Assembly: GCA_027575765.1 (NCBI GenBank)
Contig: JANBPT010000208.1
Span: 1 to 56,347, forward strand
From: Tieghemiomyces parasiticus
Lineage: Eukaryota > Kickxellomycota > Dimargaritomycetes > Dimargaritales > Dimargaritaceae
DNA: 56,347 bases
Direction: 5' to 3'
Shown here: in pieces, positions 12,201-23,276 of the stretch
How positions within the stretch are numbered: position 1 is the first letter of the stretch
Layout of the letters: each line of letters starts with the position of its first letter
Notes under the pieces: model-generated
What the model saw: the letters and a program-made list of their open reading frames with translations, nothing else
What the model was told of the DNA's origin: nothing
The model's database searches: none
Translations under genes and position numbers: made by a program

Positions 12201-13693
12201 CGTGGCTAGAGTTGACGAGGCGGCGAGGGGCCGTCGGACGGCCGGAGTGGCGTGGTGAGAATCCACGGCGTTCTCGTCAGTAAAGACATTGAACGGTGCT
12301 CGTGGGGTTGGGTGGGCTGCGGTTGGTCTTGCGGACGACGGTGGTGGTGGTTGGGCGCCGGTAATCGGGTACACTAGATCGTCACCTCCATCGTCGTCCG
12401 AGTCATCGTGCTTGAGGGGCTGGTTCCAGATTTCGTACATCTCAGCCTCGGCGGCCTTGGTATTGATGGTCGGTGAGGCCGCGCCGGGGCCCTTACCGCG
12501 CTTCCGACGGAATGGGGTGGCGTCGGTCGGGCAGTCTTCGTCGTCCGAGTCGTGCAGCTTGACCATGTACTGGACCGGAGTCTGGGTGACCACCTTGCGG
12601 GAGCTGGGCGGTAGCTCAACAATATCGAGACAGTTGAGCTTGGCCGTGATATCCGGATCGGGCGGTTTGGACGACCGGTTGGAGGCGGAAGGAAGAGCAA
12701 GGTTCGCCAAAGGTGGGCCCATGATGGAGTTGGTATGAAATGGTACCGGTGGAAGTTTACCGGGTTGGTAGCGCGAGTGACGGGCCCGGTATTCCTCTAA
12801 GGAAAGCTCCCTACCGCCAGCATAAAATATGTCTTGATTTAGCGAGAGGCGTTCGGGGCGGCGAGCTTTGTTGTCGATGGCACTCGGTGGTTCACGGGGT
12901 GACGATATTGACTTGGCCTGGCCGGCCATGTCTGGAGACTGGTAACCAGTAACAACAAAGGAATGTGGGGAAGCTACGGGTCAGTTGGGAAATGTTTAGG
13001 GCAGCGTAGGGCTCAATAGGTATCGGGGACGTGTAGAGCATTTTCGATCGCGTCCTGACACACCACGCCACTTACCGGTTGCGCTGACGGCCCGCCGCTG
13101 CTGGCGTTAACAGGTTGGTGCCGACTCTGGTCCATGTACTCGCGGTAGCATCGCAGTAGCCGCTCGCGCGGGCGGGCGTTACGCGCGATGCCATCTTCAT
13201 AAATCTTACGCGCAGCGGCAGTATCGCCCAGCTTCCCCAACAGCTGGGCATACTCGGTGTAAAACACAGCCAGCACTTTACCGATCCCAAGTTCGGCCAT
13301 GTGCCTAAACACTTTCAAGGCCGCCTCGGACCCAGGACTCTCTCCCGACTCACCCTGCCCGGCCTCTGGCTGTCTTAGAAACCGCGTGTAAGCGATGCAC
13401 ACCTTCAGGAACCGGGCGTCGGAGCGATACCGCGCATCCTCTAGGAACAGAGCATACGTCTCCTGGACCAGCGGGAACAGACGGTGGTACCGGACGGCTG
13501 GGTCGGCGAAATGCTGCTGGCCCCACTCTAGACACCGGTAGAAGGGGTCGAGCGGGTCGTCGTCGAGGTCAAAGTTGACTTGATGGATCTGGTAAATAAA
13601 CTGGGTGAACTGATGTTCAAGCTGCTCCGAGGTCGGCGGGTGGCCAGTGGCAGAGCCCGCGGGCTCACCACCGATGGGCTTATTTCTCAGCAT
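9273..13693 (-). CDS. BUB1: Spindle checkpoint kinase Bub1
   Basis: Mitotic checkpoint Ser/Thr kinase acting at kinetochores. Exon 1 is 13693-13076, exon 2 is 12938-9273, and joining them in phase 0 gives about 1,427 residues. Residues 25-185 form the Mad3/BUB1 TPR region (DPLDPFYRCLEWGQQHF, then ARFLKVCIAYTRFL, then FYTEYAQLLGKLGDTAAARKIYEDGI). Residues 240-262 (IFYAGGRELSLEEYRARH) look like the GLEBS motif that binds Bub3. A long, acidic, Pro/Ser-rich middle follows. The kinase runs from about 847 to the end: Gly loop LGEGGEAAVYL, ALKVEVGGTPWEF with the ATP lysine, HTDLKPDN catalytic loop near 1047, IDFGRAIDL near 1120, and FELDYLGLAGIAHALL, a Bub1 hallmark. All catalytic residues are present. 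Unusual are the poly-Asp insert just after the Gly loop and a long Gly-rich insert before DFG. The protein is longer than yeast or human Bub1 (about 1,020-1,085). Mad3/BubR1 is excluded by the intact kinase. Confidence 0.93.
12939..13075 (-). other. BUB1: Intron of BUB1
   Basis: A 137-base intron with donor GTAAGT (complement of 13070-13075) and acceptor TTACCAG ending at 12939. Splicing joins ...SAQP to SPDMAGQ in phase 0. The next AG, seven bases on, would break the frame. Without splicing, exon 1 runs into a stop at 13013. Confidence 0.85.
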
Positions 13694-14348
13694 GCGGAAC
13701 GAGTGGCCGGTGGTGGGTTTCGGTCTGAGTTTTGAACGGTGAAATGAATTGGCTGCATATCCCGACGGCGGAGTTAGGCCAGTGAATGCAGATTCCTAGG
13801 ATCGCTGGAGAGGATGGCAGGGTCGGAACTCGTAAGAGCGATGTGTGGATAGGAGGACACCAAGTCGCCAGGTGCTGTGGGCCAGGGGATAGTGAGTTGG
13901 TCAAGCGAGGAAGATGGATAGCTGTGGAGAATAGCGTTATTTTGTCTGTTGTTGCTAAATAGTGCGCATAGAATCACATTGGAGGCGCAGCAGAGAACTG
14001 ACCCGACAGGTTCGTGAAGGAGTAGGGGTGGGTGGTGACAATTATGTCAACAAATATGTACCCCTTGCTATGCAGCCAATCCGGGCTGATCTTCGCCAGC
14101 TAGCCCTCTAGCTAACCCCGTCCATGGCAGATTTTTCACCCATGAAACCAAGCATTCAATCGGTCAAACTTATGGACAGGGAGTATCATTTATTTATTTT
14201 TAAAAAAAAACAAGTATACGCAAGCCGAACTCGGCTTACACTTCATAGCGCACACATACCTATCGCAAGTAAGAATAGCTATACCATAAAAAAAATAATA
14301 TCATGGGCGACGGAGCGGTAAACGTAAGTAGAAGAGGGCAGTCAGCGG
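13694..14348. other. BUB1 upstream region and 3' side of the next gene
   Basis: About 655 bases between the BUB1 start and the stop of the minus-strand coiled-coil gene. It holds the BUB1 promoter and the 3' UTR of its neighbour. It includes A-rich runs near 14200 and 14286-14300. I see no TATA box in a convincing place and no supported gene. Confidence 0.4.
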
Positions 14349-15623
14349 CTAGACAGGCTGGTCGTCGGTGGGACTGGAGGCCGCGGTCTGCAAGAGCAGC
14401 ACAGCGAGCCCACACACCATCGCCGAGGTCAAGCCTGGCAAGGCAAACGCCTGACCGTAGGGGTAGAGGGACCGGGTGGCCGCAAGAGTGGTGATTGGGT
14501 GGGTGAGGACATCCTTGTAGGCCCGGGTGAGGGTTATGAGGTGGTCGAGGATGGCCTGGAGGAGGGTCTTTACGTCGGTAAGCAGAGTGGATGGGGCTGG
14601 TATGGGGGCGGAGGGTAGGGTGGGCGACAATGAACAACGGCACGGCGAAGACACAGTAGATGAGGCGGAGGGGGCAGGGCGGGACTTTTGGGGCGTATTG
14701 GCTGGGCTAACAAGAGGTCGCGAGGCGATGAAGTTGTGTAACCGCTCGGCAGTACTTGCGTTGAGTGCTACGGGCTGGAAGGGATGTGGGCCCGTGGGCG
14801 AAATCGAGCGCAAAGGGGCCGATTCGGGCGACCGGCGCGGCGTTCCCCTGCGCCGGTGTTCAAAGACCTCCAGCCGGTGGTTGCACTCGGCCAGTTGAGA
14901 GCGCAGGACACGGCGGTACCGGAGTAGGTCGGCGCGGGCGGTGGGTGAGTCCTGGAACTCACTGAAAATGTCTAATAAGGTGACATGTTGGAGGCGGACC
15001 CGACCCAGCCGCTGGCGAAAAGTCGACTGTAAATGGGCCCAGGGACGGGCGGCGCTGCGGAGCCCCGGTGCTTTGGAAACGAAGGGTGAGGGGCCTTCGA
15101 ATCCATATGCAGTGGCGTCCGAGGTGGTGGCCGAATCCGGAGAGCTGGGAATGGGGTCCGCCAGGGTTATGGCGCGGCTGATGGGCACGGAGTCGGACGC
15201 TGTACGCCGGTGGACCGTGCCCGTGGCCTTGCCGGCTGACTGGGGCGTCCATGGCGCAGTCTGAGCCGGGGATGGCGGGAGGTCTGGCCGCTGTTGGGAG
15301 GTGCGGTAAAGCTCGTCGTAACGAGTGGCCAGGTACTGGTTCTGGGCGACCAGGCTCTCGTTCGCCTCTGAGGCCATCTGGACTTGCCGCTCGAGGTCGC
15401 GGATACGCTGTATTAGATCATCCGCTGGGGGCACTCCGCCCAGCACGGGCCGGTCGCTCACCAACGGAAGATTGGGCCCCCCAGCTGGGCTGGGCGATGG
15501 CGGGCTGGCCATGGGGCCGGGTGACGTGAAGAAATCGTGAGGATTCGTGTGCTGCCGAGCAAGTGGGTGGCGGGGAGGGCGGGGGGAAAGGTGGGTAGAA
15601 CAGCACCGGTTAGTGGAGAGCAA
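14349..15623 (-). CDS. Coiled-coil protein with a C-terminal membrane anchor
   Basis: A single exon of 424 codons from the first ATG (15623). An ATG at 15512 (MASPPSP) would give 387 residues and is equally plausible, because the first 37 residues are low-complexity. From the first start: Pro/Ser-rich head; coiled coil at about 68-110 (DLIQRIRDLERQVQMASEA, then NESLVAQNQYLATRYDELYR); Ser/Thr/Pro-rich linker with likely phosphorylation sites; second helical, Arg-rich block at about 205-260 (RQRLGRVRLQHVTLLDIF, then LLRYRRVLRSQLAECNHRL); another disordered linker; helix ending in LITLTRAYKDVL; then one hydrophobic segment (FALPGLTSAMVCGLAVLLLQ) 10 residues from the end. That arrangement is typical of a tail-anchored protein facing the cytosol, for example on the ER, nuclear envelope or mitochondria. 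I do not recognise the family. Its promoter lies in the spacer shared with the divergent Snx4 gene. Confidence 0.7.
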   Translation of the reverse strand: MLSTNRCCSTHLSPRPPRHPLARQHTNPHDFFTSPGPMASPPSPSPAGGPNLPLVSDRPVLGGVPPADDLIQRIRDLERQVQMASEANESLVAQNQYLATRYDELYRTSQQRPDLPPSPAQTAPWTPQSAGKATGTVHRRTASDSVPISRAITLADPIPSSPDSATTSDATAYGFEGPSPFVSKAPGLRSAARPWAHLQSTFRQRLGRVRLQHVTLLDIFSEFQDSPTARADLLRYRRVLRSQLAECNHRLEVFEHRRRGTPRRSPESAPLRSISPTGPHPFQPVALNASTAERLHNFIASRPLVSPANTPQKSRPAPSASSTVSSPCRCSLSPTLPSAPIPAPSTLLTDVKTLLQAILDHLITLTRAYKDVLTHPITTLAATRSLYPYGQAFALPGLTSAMVCGLAVLLLQTAASSPTDDQPV

Positions 15624-18066
15624 AGGCGGCGGGAATCGGACGGGCTGTCGGGGGGTTTTAAGCCTTGCTAAGGACCTGGTGACTACGGCCAGACGGACAT
15701 GCCGTAAATCAAGGAGGTTGGGCGGCAGACGGGTAGAGCGTCAATCCCGGCCCACTCGGGGCGGCATGGCGTACTTGGAAGCGGGTTTCCGGAACTGCAC
15801 GCACTTACCAGGTCGCGCAGGGGGGTTAGCATGCGGGACGACATGGTTTCGGGGAAACCCGGAGTTGGGCAGTGGGAGACTGAGAGGACGCACGCGGGTC
15901 GATCGGGATTCTGTTCGCCCTAGAGGCTGTAGTCCGAAGCAACCAGTAAAGAGGTGAAATTAAGTTGCCAATTGTCCAGCGGCTAACACGTCGGGATGTG
16001 GGAAGCGGCCAAGGCAGGGTCGAAACCCTTCTGATGCAGTGCGCCTAGTGTGGGGAAGGAGTGGGTAAATGGCGGAGTGGGACGCTTGAACAGCCACGTC
16101 TGCAGGAGTATGGGCAACCGAGTCCAGCACAGGCGAGTAAGGTGATGACAGTGGGCAGAAAAAGGGTGTTCAGTACGGCGAGTGAGGCGGAAACCTCCAG
16201 TAGCTGGCGGGAATTAACAGCCCGTTAGAAGGTGCAGTGAATTGTCATTAGTGTCATTAATACCAGATTGGTATGGCGAAAATACTGAGCGTTGCAAACA
16301 GCAAAGCACACAAATTCTCGAAAAAAAAACGGACATAAAAAAGGGGCTATGTCAATCAGGAGTACACCTAGCTCCCCTCCCCGACCGTAAACTATTTATA
16401 CGGTGCCCCATATCCGGAAAAGCGAGCCATCCTAGAGCGGTGCGGACAGGCCGTCGGCGCCTTATCACTTGGGTGCACAAAACCGGAGCCACTGGGATGT
16501 CCTCAAATCAACGCACGGCATCCACAGGCCTGTGCCTGAAGTCGCTATCCAGCCCGTACATGAGGGAGTGGGATAAGGTGGGAGTGGAAGACACCCACCT
16601 AGGGGTACGAGGAGGCAGTGTGTCGAACCGGCGGCCTTGCCGGCCTTGGCAGGGCCTAGGCAGCTCCCAAATCAGCCGGAGATCAGAGGGAGGGGGGTCG
16701 GCTGGGGCATGAAAGTGGCTGGAGGCGGAAACAGAGAATCGGAGACTTGGTGGCGTCGTGGGAGGAGAGAGCTATGAACGTAGGGTGGATGGACGGCGGC
16801 CCACCACAGAAATGCGGGGGCGGATCAGTGGGGTTGGTATGGCACGCCCGAGCGTGTAGGGAGGAGGGTGCGGAGGTGCCACCGGCCATACGAAGGTGAA
16901 GGTGGCGTACGGGGTAACCCGACGGGGAGTAGCCGGGTGGTGGGCTCGTCGAAGCCAAGCACTAGAGGTAGCCCTGCGTAACTCCGTCGTACGTCTGGGG
17001 CACGCCGCACCGAGGCTGGCTCCGTATTACCATGATTGCTTTGACGCCCAGTGACTGGGGCCCCCCTCCCCCCGGCTTTTTTTTCTCCTCATTGGCGCAA
17101 CCCAGCGCCAACGTATCCATAGTTACTCTGCGTGCCCTGATCGACTGCGATTTGTCATTTACAGCTAGTGAGCCCTGCGGAGTTGGCACTACCTCGTGAG
17201 GCTCATAGACGTCCAGGAACGACAATGCTTCAGGGGTATGCATTGGTCTAGAGGCTATGTGTTTCAGAAGGTTAAGCGATGGTCCGAGCCTCACAGGTGT
17301 CGAGGCCATGGTGTTCGTTGGCGTGTGACTTCCGTGTCCGTCGTGCCAACGAAGGGCCGGACCCGATAATGCGAGGCATCTAGCTCCACAACTGTAGCGC
17401 TCTCCCTGGCGATCCCATGGCTCTCCCTGGGCCACACCCGTTAATTCCGACCAGGTCACCTGACCTCGGCTTGCGAGCACCTTGAGCAGCAGGAGAGGAA
17501 GTCACTCCGTCCCATGACGTACGAGAGTGGGCATGGAGACTACGGCCACCAGCTCGATCTATCAGGTTTATGGCTCACCCGCTGGCCGCTGGCGGTGCTA
17601 GAAAAGCCTTGGCAGGCAGAGACGTCAGTCGAAGACTACCATGTGTGCCACTTGGACGCGGAGAGGCAGTCACCAAGGACCGCTGCCTCCCACCCTGTCA
17701 TGTTAAACCCCTCTCCATGCGACACCTTGTAAACCGCCCCGCTCATGCGACCCACCTTGGCCGTATAACCTCCGCCGTCCCTTCCGCCCATACCGCCCGT
17801 CCGCCTTCCCTGGGCCTGGCTCTGCTTCCCCTTCTCTTCTTCTTTCTGAACCCGCCTCCTTTTTTCTGGTCTGCCGCTTATCCATCTGCAGGACCACTTG
17901 GCCCTAGACATCATAGCCGACCTTGTTGTCACCAAGCCATCGCCAACCCGCTACTGAACCAGAGTCCCATTCCGTCCCGTCCGACTTCATTGTCCGCGCG
18001 GCGTCGTCCCGCTTCTCCCTTCTCCGAGTTCCTTAGCCCATTGCCACTTCTCTCACGCCTACTAGC
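15624..18066. other. Long divergent intergenic region
   Basis: About 2.4 kb between the minus-strand coiled-coil gene and the plus-strand Snx4 gene, so both promoters lie here. Open stretches exist (16242-16712 plus; 16683-17480 minus, with a possible start MASTPVRLGPSLN at 17309), but they show no family motif and no consistent splice structure, so I do not call genes. The last 350 bases before 18067 are very C/T-rich on the plus strand, as in many fungal 5' leaders. Confidence 0.4.
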
Positions 18067-20103
18067 ATGAGCTCACCCGAATACTGCGACGAGGTGTGGG
18101 CCAAGTCGCCCTCGCCACGGAAACCCAAGCCCACCTCGAACTCATCTGCCACCGCCCGGTCAGCCCGCGCCAACAGTCGCTCGACGGCTGCCCCCGTCAC
18201 CGACGACCCCCTGGGCCTCATGGCCAGCCAGACCATTGCCGCCCCAACGGAGACTACAGTCAAGGAGGTCAATTCGCCTGTCGGTGCCACCCCCACCAGT
18301 CCGCACCACGACCTTGCCACACCCGCGTCCCCTGAGCGGAACCGTCGGCTGGCGGCCTGGGGGTCACCGACGTCGACCGCCGCCGCGTTGGCTTCACCTC
18401 ATCCCACCCAGGCCCGGTCCGACGCCGAAGCCTCGGATAACGATGACGGCGAGGCCTCCCCCTTCGGCGCGGCAACCTGGGCAGGCTTCCCTACCATTGC
18501 AGCGGGACCGTCGTCTTCGTCTGCCGTGCCCCAGTCCTCGACTACGTCCACTGGCGCCGACAATCACCCCTGGGGCTCGCCTTCATCAGCTGCCTCTCCG
18601 GTCAGCCAGTTCCCTGCCTACCTTCACAATCAGCACTTGCGCGACGATGATGATAACAGTCCGACCAATCACGCGGGCCCTTTGGCCTCTAGCGCCGCTA
18701 GTCCGACCGAACAGAGCGGTGGTTGCCCCTACGAAATCACGGTGAGCGACCCACGCAAGGAGAGTGACGGGACCGCCCACGCCCACATTTCATACCTGGT
18801 GACCTCCCTCAAGGCCCTGCCGGGTACTAACCGCCGCAACAAGACGGCCTTACGTCGGCGCTATCAGGACTTTGTCTGGCTGCACGCCAACCTGGCCAAG
18901 GACTACCCGGCCTGTGCCCTCCCGCCGCTCCCGGGAAAGTACCGAATGGAGTATTTGACGGGCGACCGGTTCAGCGACGACTTTATCGGCAAGCGCCGGG
19001 CGGGCCTGGAACGGTTCCTGGGCCGCCTGGCCCACCACCCGGTCCTTCGCGCCAGCCACTATTTTATTGTGTTCCTTGAGGCCCGGGACTGGAGCTCTGA
19101 GTACGAGGAGAAGGCGAAGGCCGACGGCGGGGTCCTCGACAACCTGGGCGACGCCTTCCTGAATGCTTTCTCCAAGATTAAGAAGCGCGATGAAAAATTC
19201 ATCGAGATCCAGGAGACCGTAGACAAGCTTGAGGAGAATTTGACGGCGGTCGAGAAGCTCTACTCGCGCATCGGTAAGCGCGAGACGGAGGCCGCCGAGG
19301 CCTACGCCGAACTGGGTCGTGGGCTCAACGACCTGGGCCAGCTCGAAACGGGCCTAACCGCGCCGCTGACGGCGGCAGGGGCCACCGTGGTAGATTTTAG
19401 CGACCACCTCAAGTCACTCACCGGGGGTATCGATGCAACGTACCTCAGTCAGGTGCACGAATACATTGCGTATAGCCAATGCTTCAAGGCGATCCTCAAG
19501 CTGCGCGACCAGAAGCAGGTGGAGTTCGAGGAGCTGTCGTACTACCTGCAGACCACCACGGCCGAACTCGAACGCATCCTTCAGAATCAACATGCCTCGC
19601 TTACCAGCGGGGCCGGCTTCACGTCGTACCTCAAGGGCAAATACCGCGAGATGAAGGGCGTCGATCACGAACAGCTTCGCCGCGAACGTATTGAGAAACT
19701 GGAACGGAAGGTCAAGGAGCTCCAGTCTGCCGTCGAGTTGAGCCACGACGAGACCACCAAGTGTTCCAACATTGTCACCAAGGAGCTGGATATCTTCCAG
19801 GATATCAAGACGGCCGATTTCAAGCAGCACCTGGGCGACCTGGCCACCTACCAGGTCGACTTTTACGATAAGGTAAGTTTCGCAGGAATCCGCATTGTTG
19901 AGCTGGGTGGGGGAGGGTAAGAAGAGGAGAGAGGACGGGCAGACAGGGCGTGTTGGAGCTGGGAGATGGTGGCTAAAGCGTGACTAACCGGTATGAACGC
20001 TTTAATTCCTGGCATCATGCAACTTTTACCATTTTTTGAACAGGCCATGTCCACGTGGGAGACCCTGTTGCCCATATTGGAGGGGATCGAGTTGGACGAA
20101 TAA
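18067..20103 (+). CDS. SNX4: Sorting nexin Snx4/Atg24 (PX-BAR)
   Basis: Membrane-bending sorting nexin of early endosomes that binds PI3P and recycles SNAREs to the Golgi; it also supports selective autophagy in yeast. Exons 18067-19872 and 20044-20103 join in phase 0 (...DFYDK to AMSTWETLL) to give 621 residues. The first 220 residues are disordered and Ser/Pro/Ala-rich. The PX domain spans about 221-340 and keeps the PI3P-binding RRYQDF, the PPLPGKYR loop and the basic FIGKRRAGLERFL helix. The rest (about 350-621) is a BAR-like coiled coil: LGDAFLNAFSKIKKRDEKF is the Snx4-type entry, followed by VDKLEENLTAVEKLYSRI and a long charged helix ending KELDIFQDIKTADFKQHL. The C-terminal 19 residues depend on the second exon; without splicing the tail becomes Gly-rich and atypical. 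Other PX-BAR nexins (Vps5, Snx41/42) are possible alternatives, but the PX-BAR junction favours Snx4. Confidence 0.85.
19873..20043 (+). other. SNX4: Intron of SNX4
   Basis: A 171-base intron with donor GTAAGT at 19873, a branch-like TGACTAAC near 19980-19987 and acceptor TTTTGAACAG ending at 20043. The phase-0 join restores a normal nexin C-terminus ending ...GIELDE and a TAA stop. Confidence 0.85.
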
Positions 20104-21610
20104 TGTAACCACCTGGCCCACCGATACTCGAATCTTTTTTATGATCCTCGCTTAGCGACCTCTATCCAACCGTTACTCATTGTATTGCCGCCTTATCAGT
20201 AAAGTTCGGTCCTCCCATTAGCGGCTTGGTACATTGATGGTTGCTTCGAATGGCCAGCTCGGTTGAACATCAAGCGAAACCACGGCGTGGGGATGAATAG
20301 AGTTGTCTGCTTATGTCAACGGGCTATTTTTGAAACGGATCAGCTATGGGCCCCCGTTCGCATTATTATTTTTCGGTAGAGAAGCCTCTGCAAGCCGCTG
20401 AACTTATATCGCGAGGTTAGACTCTTTTGGACAGTTAAAACGGCAAGTCAAGATCATACGAGAGGGACAGCTTCAACAAGGATCCGATTGACCTTTAGAA
20501 AGAAGTTTATTGATACAATTGCATGTGCCATAGATATGAAACGGGTGAGAGGTGGGAGTGGTGCCACCCGCCGGAAATACTCCAATGGGAAATAAGGGAT
20601 GACCAGTTACCCGGCCACCTCCTTTGGCACTGTCTCGCAATCCGTGATTAATACTTGACAGGTCTGTTCTACCGATCCGTGTCGCACCGCCACCGACCTC
20701 GCTCAAGGGGAACAGCTGTATGGCGTAAAGAGTAGTGATGGTTGACGCGTGAGTCATGGTGGGGAAGAGGTGGGAGTTAGCGATCTGCATCGCTGCATCG
20801 CAGTTGGAGATTCGGAATGGGCGATTCGGTCTTACCGATCGTCGAATCGTCCTTGTGGACGCAGCAACAAGTAGACGGCCTATCGTTCGGAAACGATGGT
20901 TGTGCTTGGGTCCGAGTGGCCAGGGAAGATGAGATGAATGACTTACCTAGGCTATTCGAGAGAGGCGGCTGAGTGACGGGCTTCGGGCGGAGATAACTAG
21001 CGGGTTCAGCGAGGGCAGTGGGTCTCAGTTGCTTATATAATCCCTCCCCCAGCTGGCGACCGATAAATTTGCGTACCACGGTCCCCAGCAGAATTTGCGT
21101 CGTTGGAAGTTGCTGATGGTGAAAAAGGGCAGAGGGTGTTCCCGTACACCTGGCTTGACAAAAATTTCCTCTAATCAGGGCTGAGGCAGTACACAGCTGG
21201 GAAAAATAAGGTCACCTGATTTCTGAATCGTACACGGCTCCTTTATGTACTTACACAGACGCAAGCATCTTTCATGCCTCTCATCTAGCGTTGGCGACCG
21301 TGGAGGATAGGGGCAGGAGGATGGGAGGGGAAACACAGTTGTACTTCAGTCTTGGAGCGGTGACGGTGACCTGAATATATCGGCCGCAGCAGGTGGGCCC
21401 CACCAAAAGTGTAAACAACCAACTCCGACTGTCTAAGCATAGTACCAAATCTAAATATTGCATCAGCTCATCCCCTCACCCGCGCGTCCATGCCGCCTGT
21501 CTACCCGCTATAACTTATCGTCAAGCTTTCGCCTGCCCATCTCCTCATTGTCACTGTTCACCTTACATAGCGTCTCCAGCCTGCCCATCCCCAGCTTCAG
21601 ACCAATCGCC
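20104..21610. other. Intergenic region with an uncertain minus-strand reading frame
   Basis: About 1.5 kb. It holds the Snx4 3' UTR and the RFC promoter. On the minus strand, 21120-20950 reads as LLGTVVRKFIGRQLGEGLYK and continues protein-like to a good donor (GTAAGTCA, complement of 20940-20947). A second donor-like GTAAGA follows near 20837, and an AATAAA (minus) lies near 20505. This could be a small spliced gene transcribed away from RFC, but I find no ATG for the first exon and cannot assign exons or a family, so I do not call it. Confidence 0.3.
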
Positions 21611-23095
21611 ATGTCCTTCTTCAGTAAACCAAACAAGGCCAAGCCGGCCACGGCATCTAAGGCACCCACCGATGACAAGCACATGCCGTGGATCGAAAAG
21701 TAGTAAGTGCCTTCGTCGGCTGTTACCGCTGCCACTCCGGTGGATTGGTGAGACTATTATGAAGAACTAGCTAACTCAGCCGACCGGGTATGCCACCCCT
21801 CCTCCTCCTCCCCCCGTCCTTCACCACCTACATTGTACCTTACCAACAGTCGCCCCCGGTCTATGGACGACATCACAGCGCAGGAGGAAGTCGTGCAGGT
21901 GCTCAAGAGCTGCCTCAAGTCCCAGAACCTCCCTCACTTGTTGTTCTATGGGCCCCCAGGTACGGGCAAGACGTCCGCAATCCTCGCCCTTACGCGGGAC
22001 ATGTTTGGGTAAGTAGCTATATTTGTACAGGCGTGGCACCTTCTAAGTTGGTTACCAGATCATCGTAGTACTGGGGAAGCCGATACATCGAGCTCATCAG
22101 CGACCTATTCCCTGCTTAATTCATGCTTCGCTTCAGCCCCGAGCTCATGAAGTCCCGCGTACTCGAACTAAACGCCTCCGACGAGCGCGGTATCAAGGTA
22201 GTCCGCGAGAAGATCAAGAACTTTGCGCGCTCAACTGTGAGCGGGAATGTTAGGTAAGCTGTCATAGTCCACTTAATTTTTGAACTGCCACTGCAGTCCT
22301 TGTAACACCATGTATATATATTTGCAAGGCTCAACTCTCCCTCCCGTCTCACCACCAGCATGTGGCCTACCTTTCATCTCCGTCCCCACTACTTTACAAT
22401 CTAGCGGCCGCTCCGTCCCTCCTTACAAGATTATCATCCTGGATGAGGCTGATTCGATGACCGGGGACGCACAAGCTGCTCTGCGCCGCACAATGGAGAA
22501 TTATTCCAAGATCACACGGTTCTGTCTCATCTGCAACTACGTCTCGCGCATCATCGAGCCGCTTGCCTCCCGCTGCGCCAAGTTCCGGTTCAAGCCGCTG
22601 CCGATCGAACAGAGCGAGCGGAAACTAGCCTCCATCTGTGACCAAGAATCCCTCCGGTACGACCCGGGTGCTCTTCGCGAAGTTATTACGGCGTCCGAGG
22701 GTGACCTCCGCCGGGCCACCATGTTTTTGCAAAGCGCCCATAACCTCCAACAGGGCGAACCCATCACCGTGCCGGTTATCCAGGAGATCGCTGGGGTTAT
22801 CCCGCCGGACCGCGTGGAGGCTCTGGCCGAGAGTTGGAGCGGGCCCGGGGCGACGTACGAAACCCTGAAGCGGACCGTCGATGAGGCCGTGTGGTCCGGT
22901 TTCTCTGCCCACCAGATTATATCCCAAATCCACGATTTGGTGGTGGGTGGCGAGGGGACGGGTAACTGGACGTCGCTGCAAAAGGCCCGTGTCGCCCAGG
23001 CCATTGGGGAAACTGATAAGGCCATCTCGGATGGAGCGGACGAGCACCTGCAGCTCGTGAGTTTTATGCTGCAGGCGTCACAAATCATGCGGTAG
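21611..23095 (+). CDS. RFC4: Replication factor C small subunit (human RFC4 / yeast Rfc2 type)
   Basis: ATPase subunit of the RFC clamp loader, which opens PCNA and loads it at primer ends in the nucleus. Four exons: 21611-21702, 21850-22008, 22137-22253 and 22405-23095, giving 352 residues, the usual size for the family. Joins complete split codons: WIEK-Y-RP, MF-G-PEL, GNV-S-GRS. Walker A is GPPGTGKT at 65-72, [10 protein letters not shown] follows in exon 3, Walker B is ILDEAD at 134-139, and the arginine-finger motif SRC is at 178-180 within [17 protein letters not shown]. The phrases [28 protein letters not shown] and [10 protein letters not shown] are diagnostic of the RFC4 (human numbering) subunit rather than RFC2, RFC3 or RFC5. 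The C-terminal collar is complete. The upstream spacer is shared with a possible minus-strand transcript. Confidence 0.95.
21703..21849 (+). other. RFC4: Intron 1 of RFC4
   Basis: 147 bases with donor GTAAGT and acceptor ACCAACAG. It splits the tyrosine codon of WIEKYRP, the family's conserved N-terminal motif, which confirms the join. Confidence 0.9.
22009..22136 (+). other. RFC4: Intron 2 of RFC4
   Basis: 128 bases with donor GTAAGT and acceptor CTTCAG. The join creates the glycine of [20 protein letters not shown], as expected for the family. Confidence 0.9.
22254..22404 (+). other. RFC4: Intron 3 of RFC4
   Basis: 151 bases with donor GTAAGC and acceptor ATCTAG. Splicing joins TVSGNV to [17 protein letters not shown]. 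Another AG near 22360 would add residues that the family does not have at this place. Confidence 0.8.
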
Positions 23096-23276
23096 AGGCG
23101 AAGCGAGTGTGCCATGCCTTGGGATGAAACCAGTCCTGATGTTACTTGGATGGGTCTCTGCTCTCCTATGTTAAAAATATATTTGGGTAGCTATGTGCTG
23201 ATGATTTAGAAGGCCAGGGGAAACCGGGCATCGTACTGAAAAGAATAAGGAGACGGAAAGGGCGGGCATAATCCGA

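Noticed and set aside
12020..12738. Long plus-strand open frames inside BUB1
   Set aside because: They lie opposite the Pro/Ser-rich middle of BUB1, have no motif, and reflect GC-rich antisense codons.
16683..17480. Minus-strand frames with a start MASTPVRLGPSLN
   Set aside because: Frames break repeatedly, the possible donor GTAACT leads to no convincing exon, and no family is recognisable.
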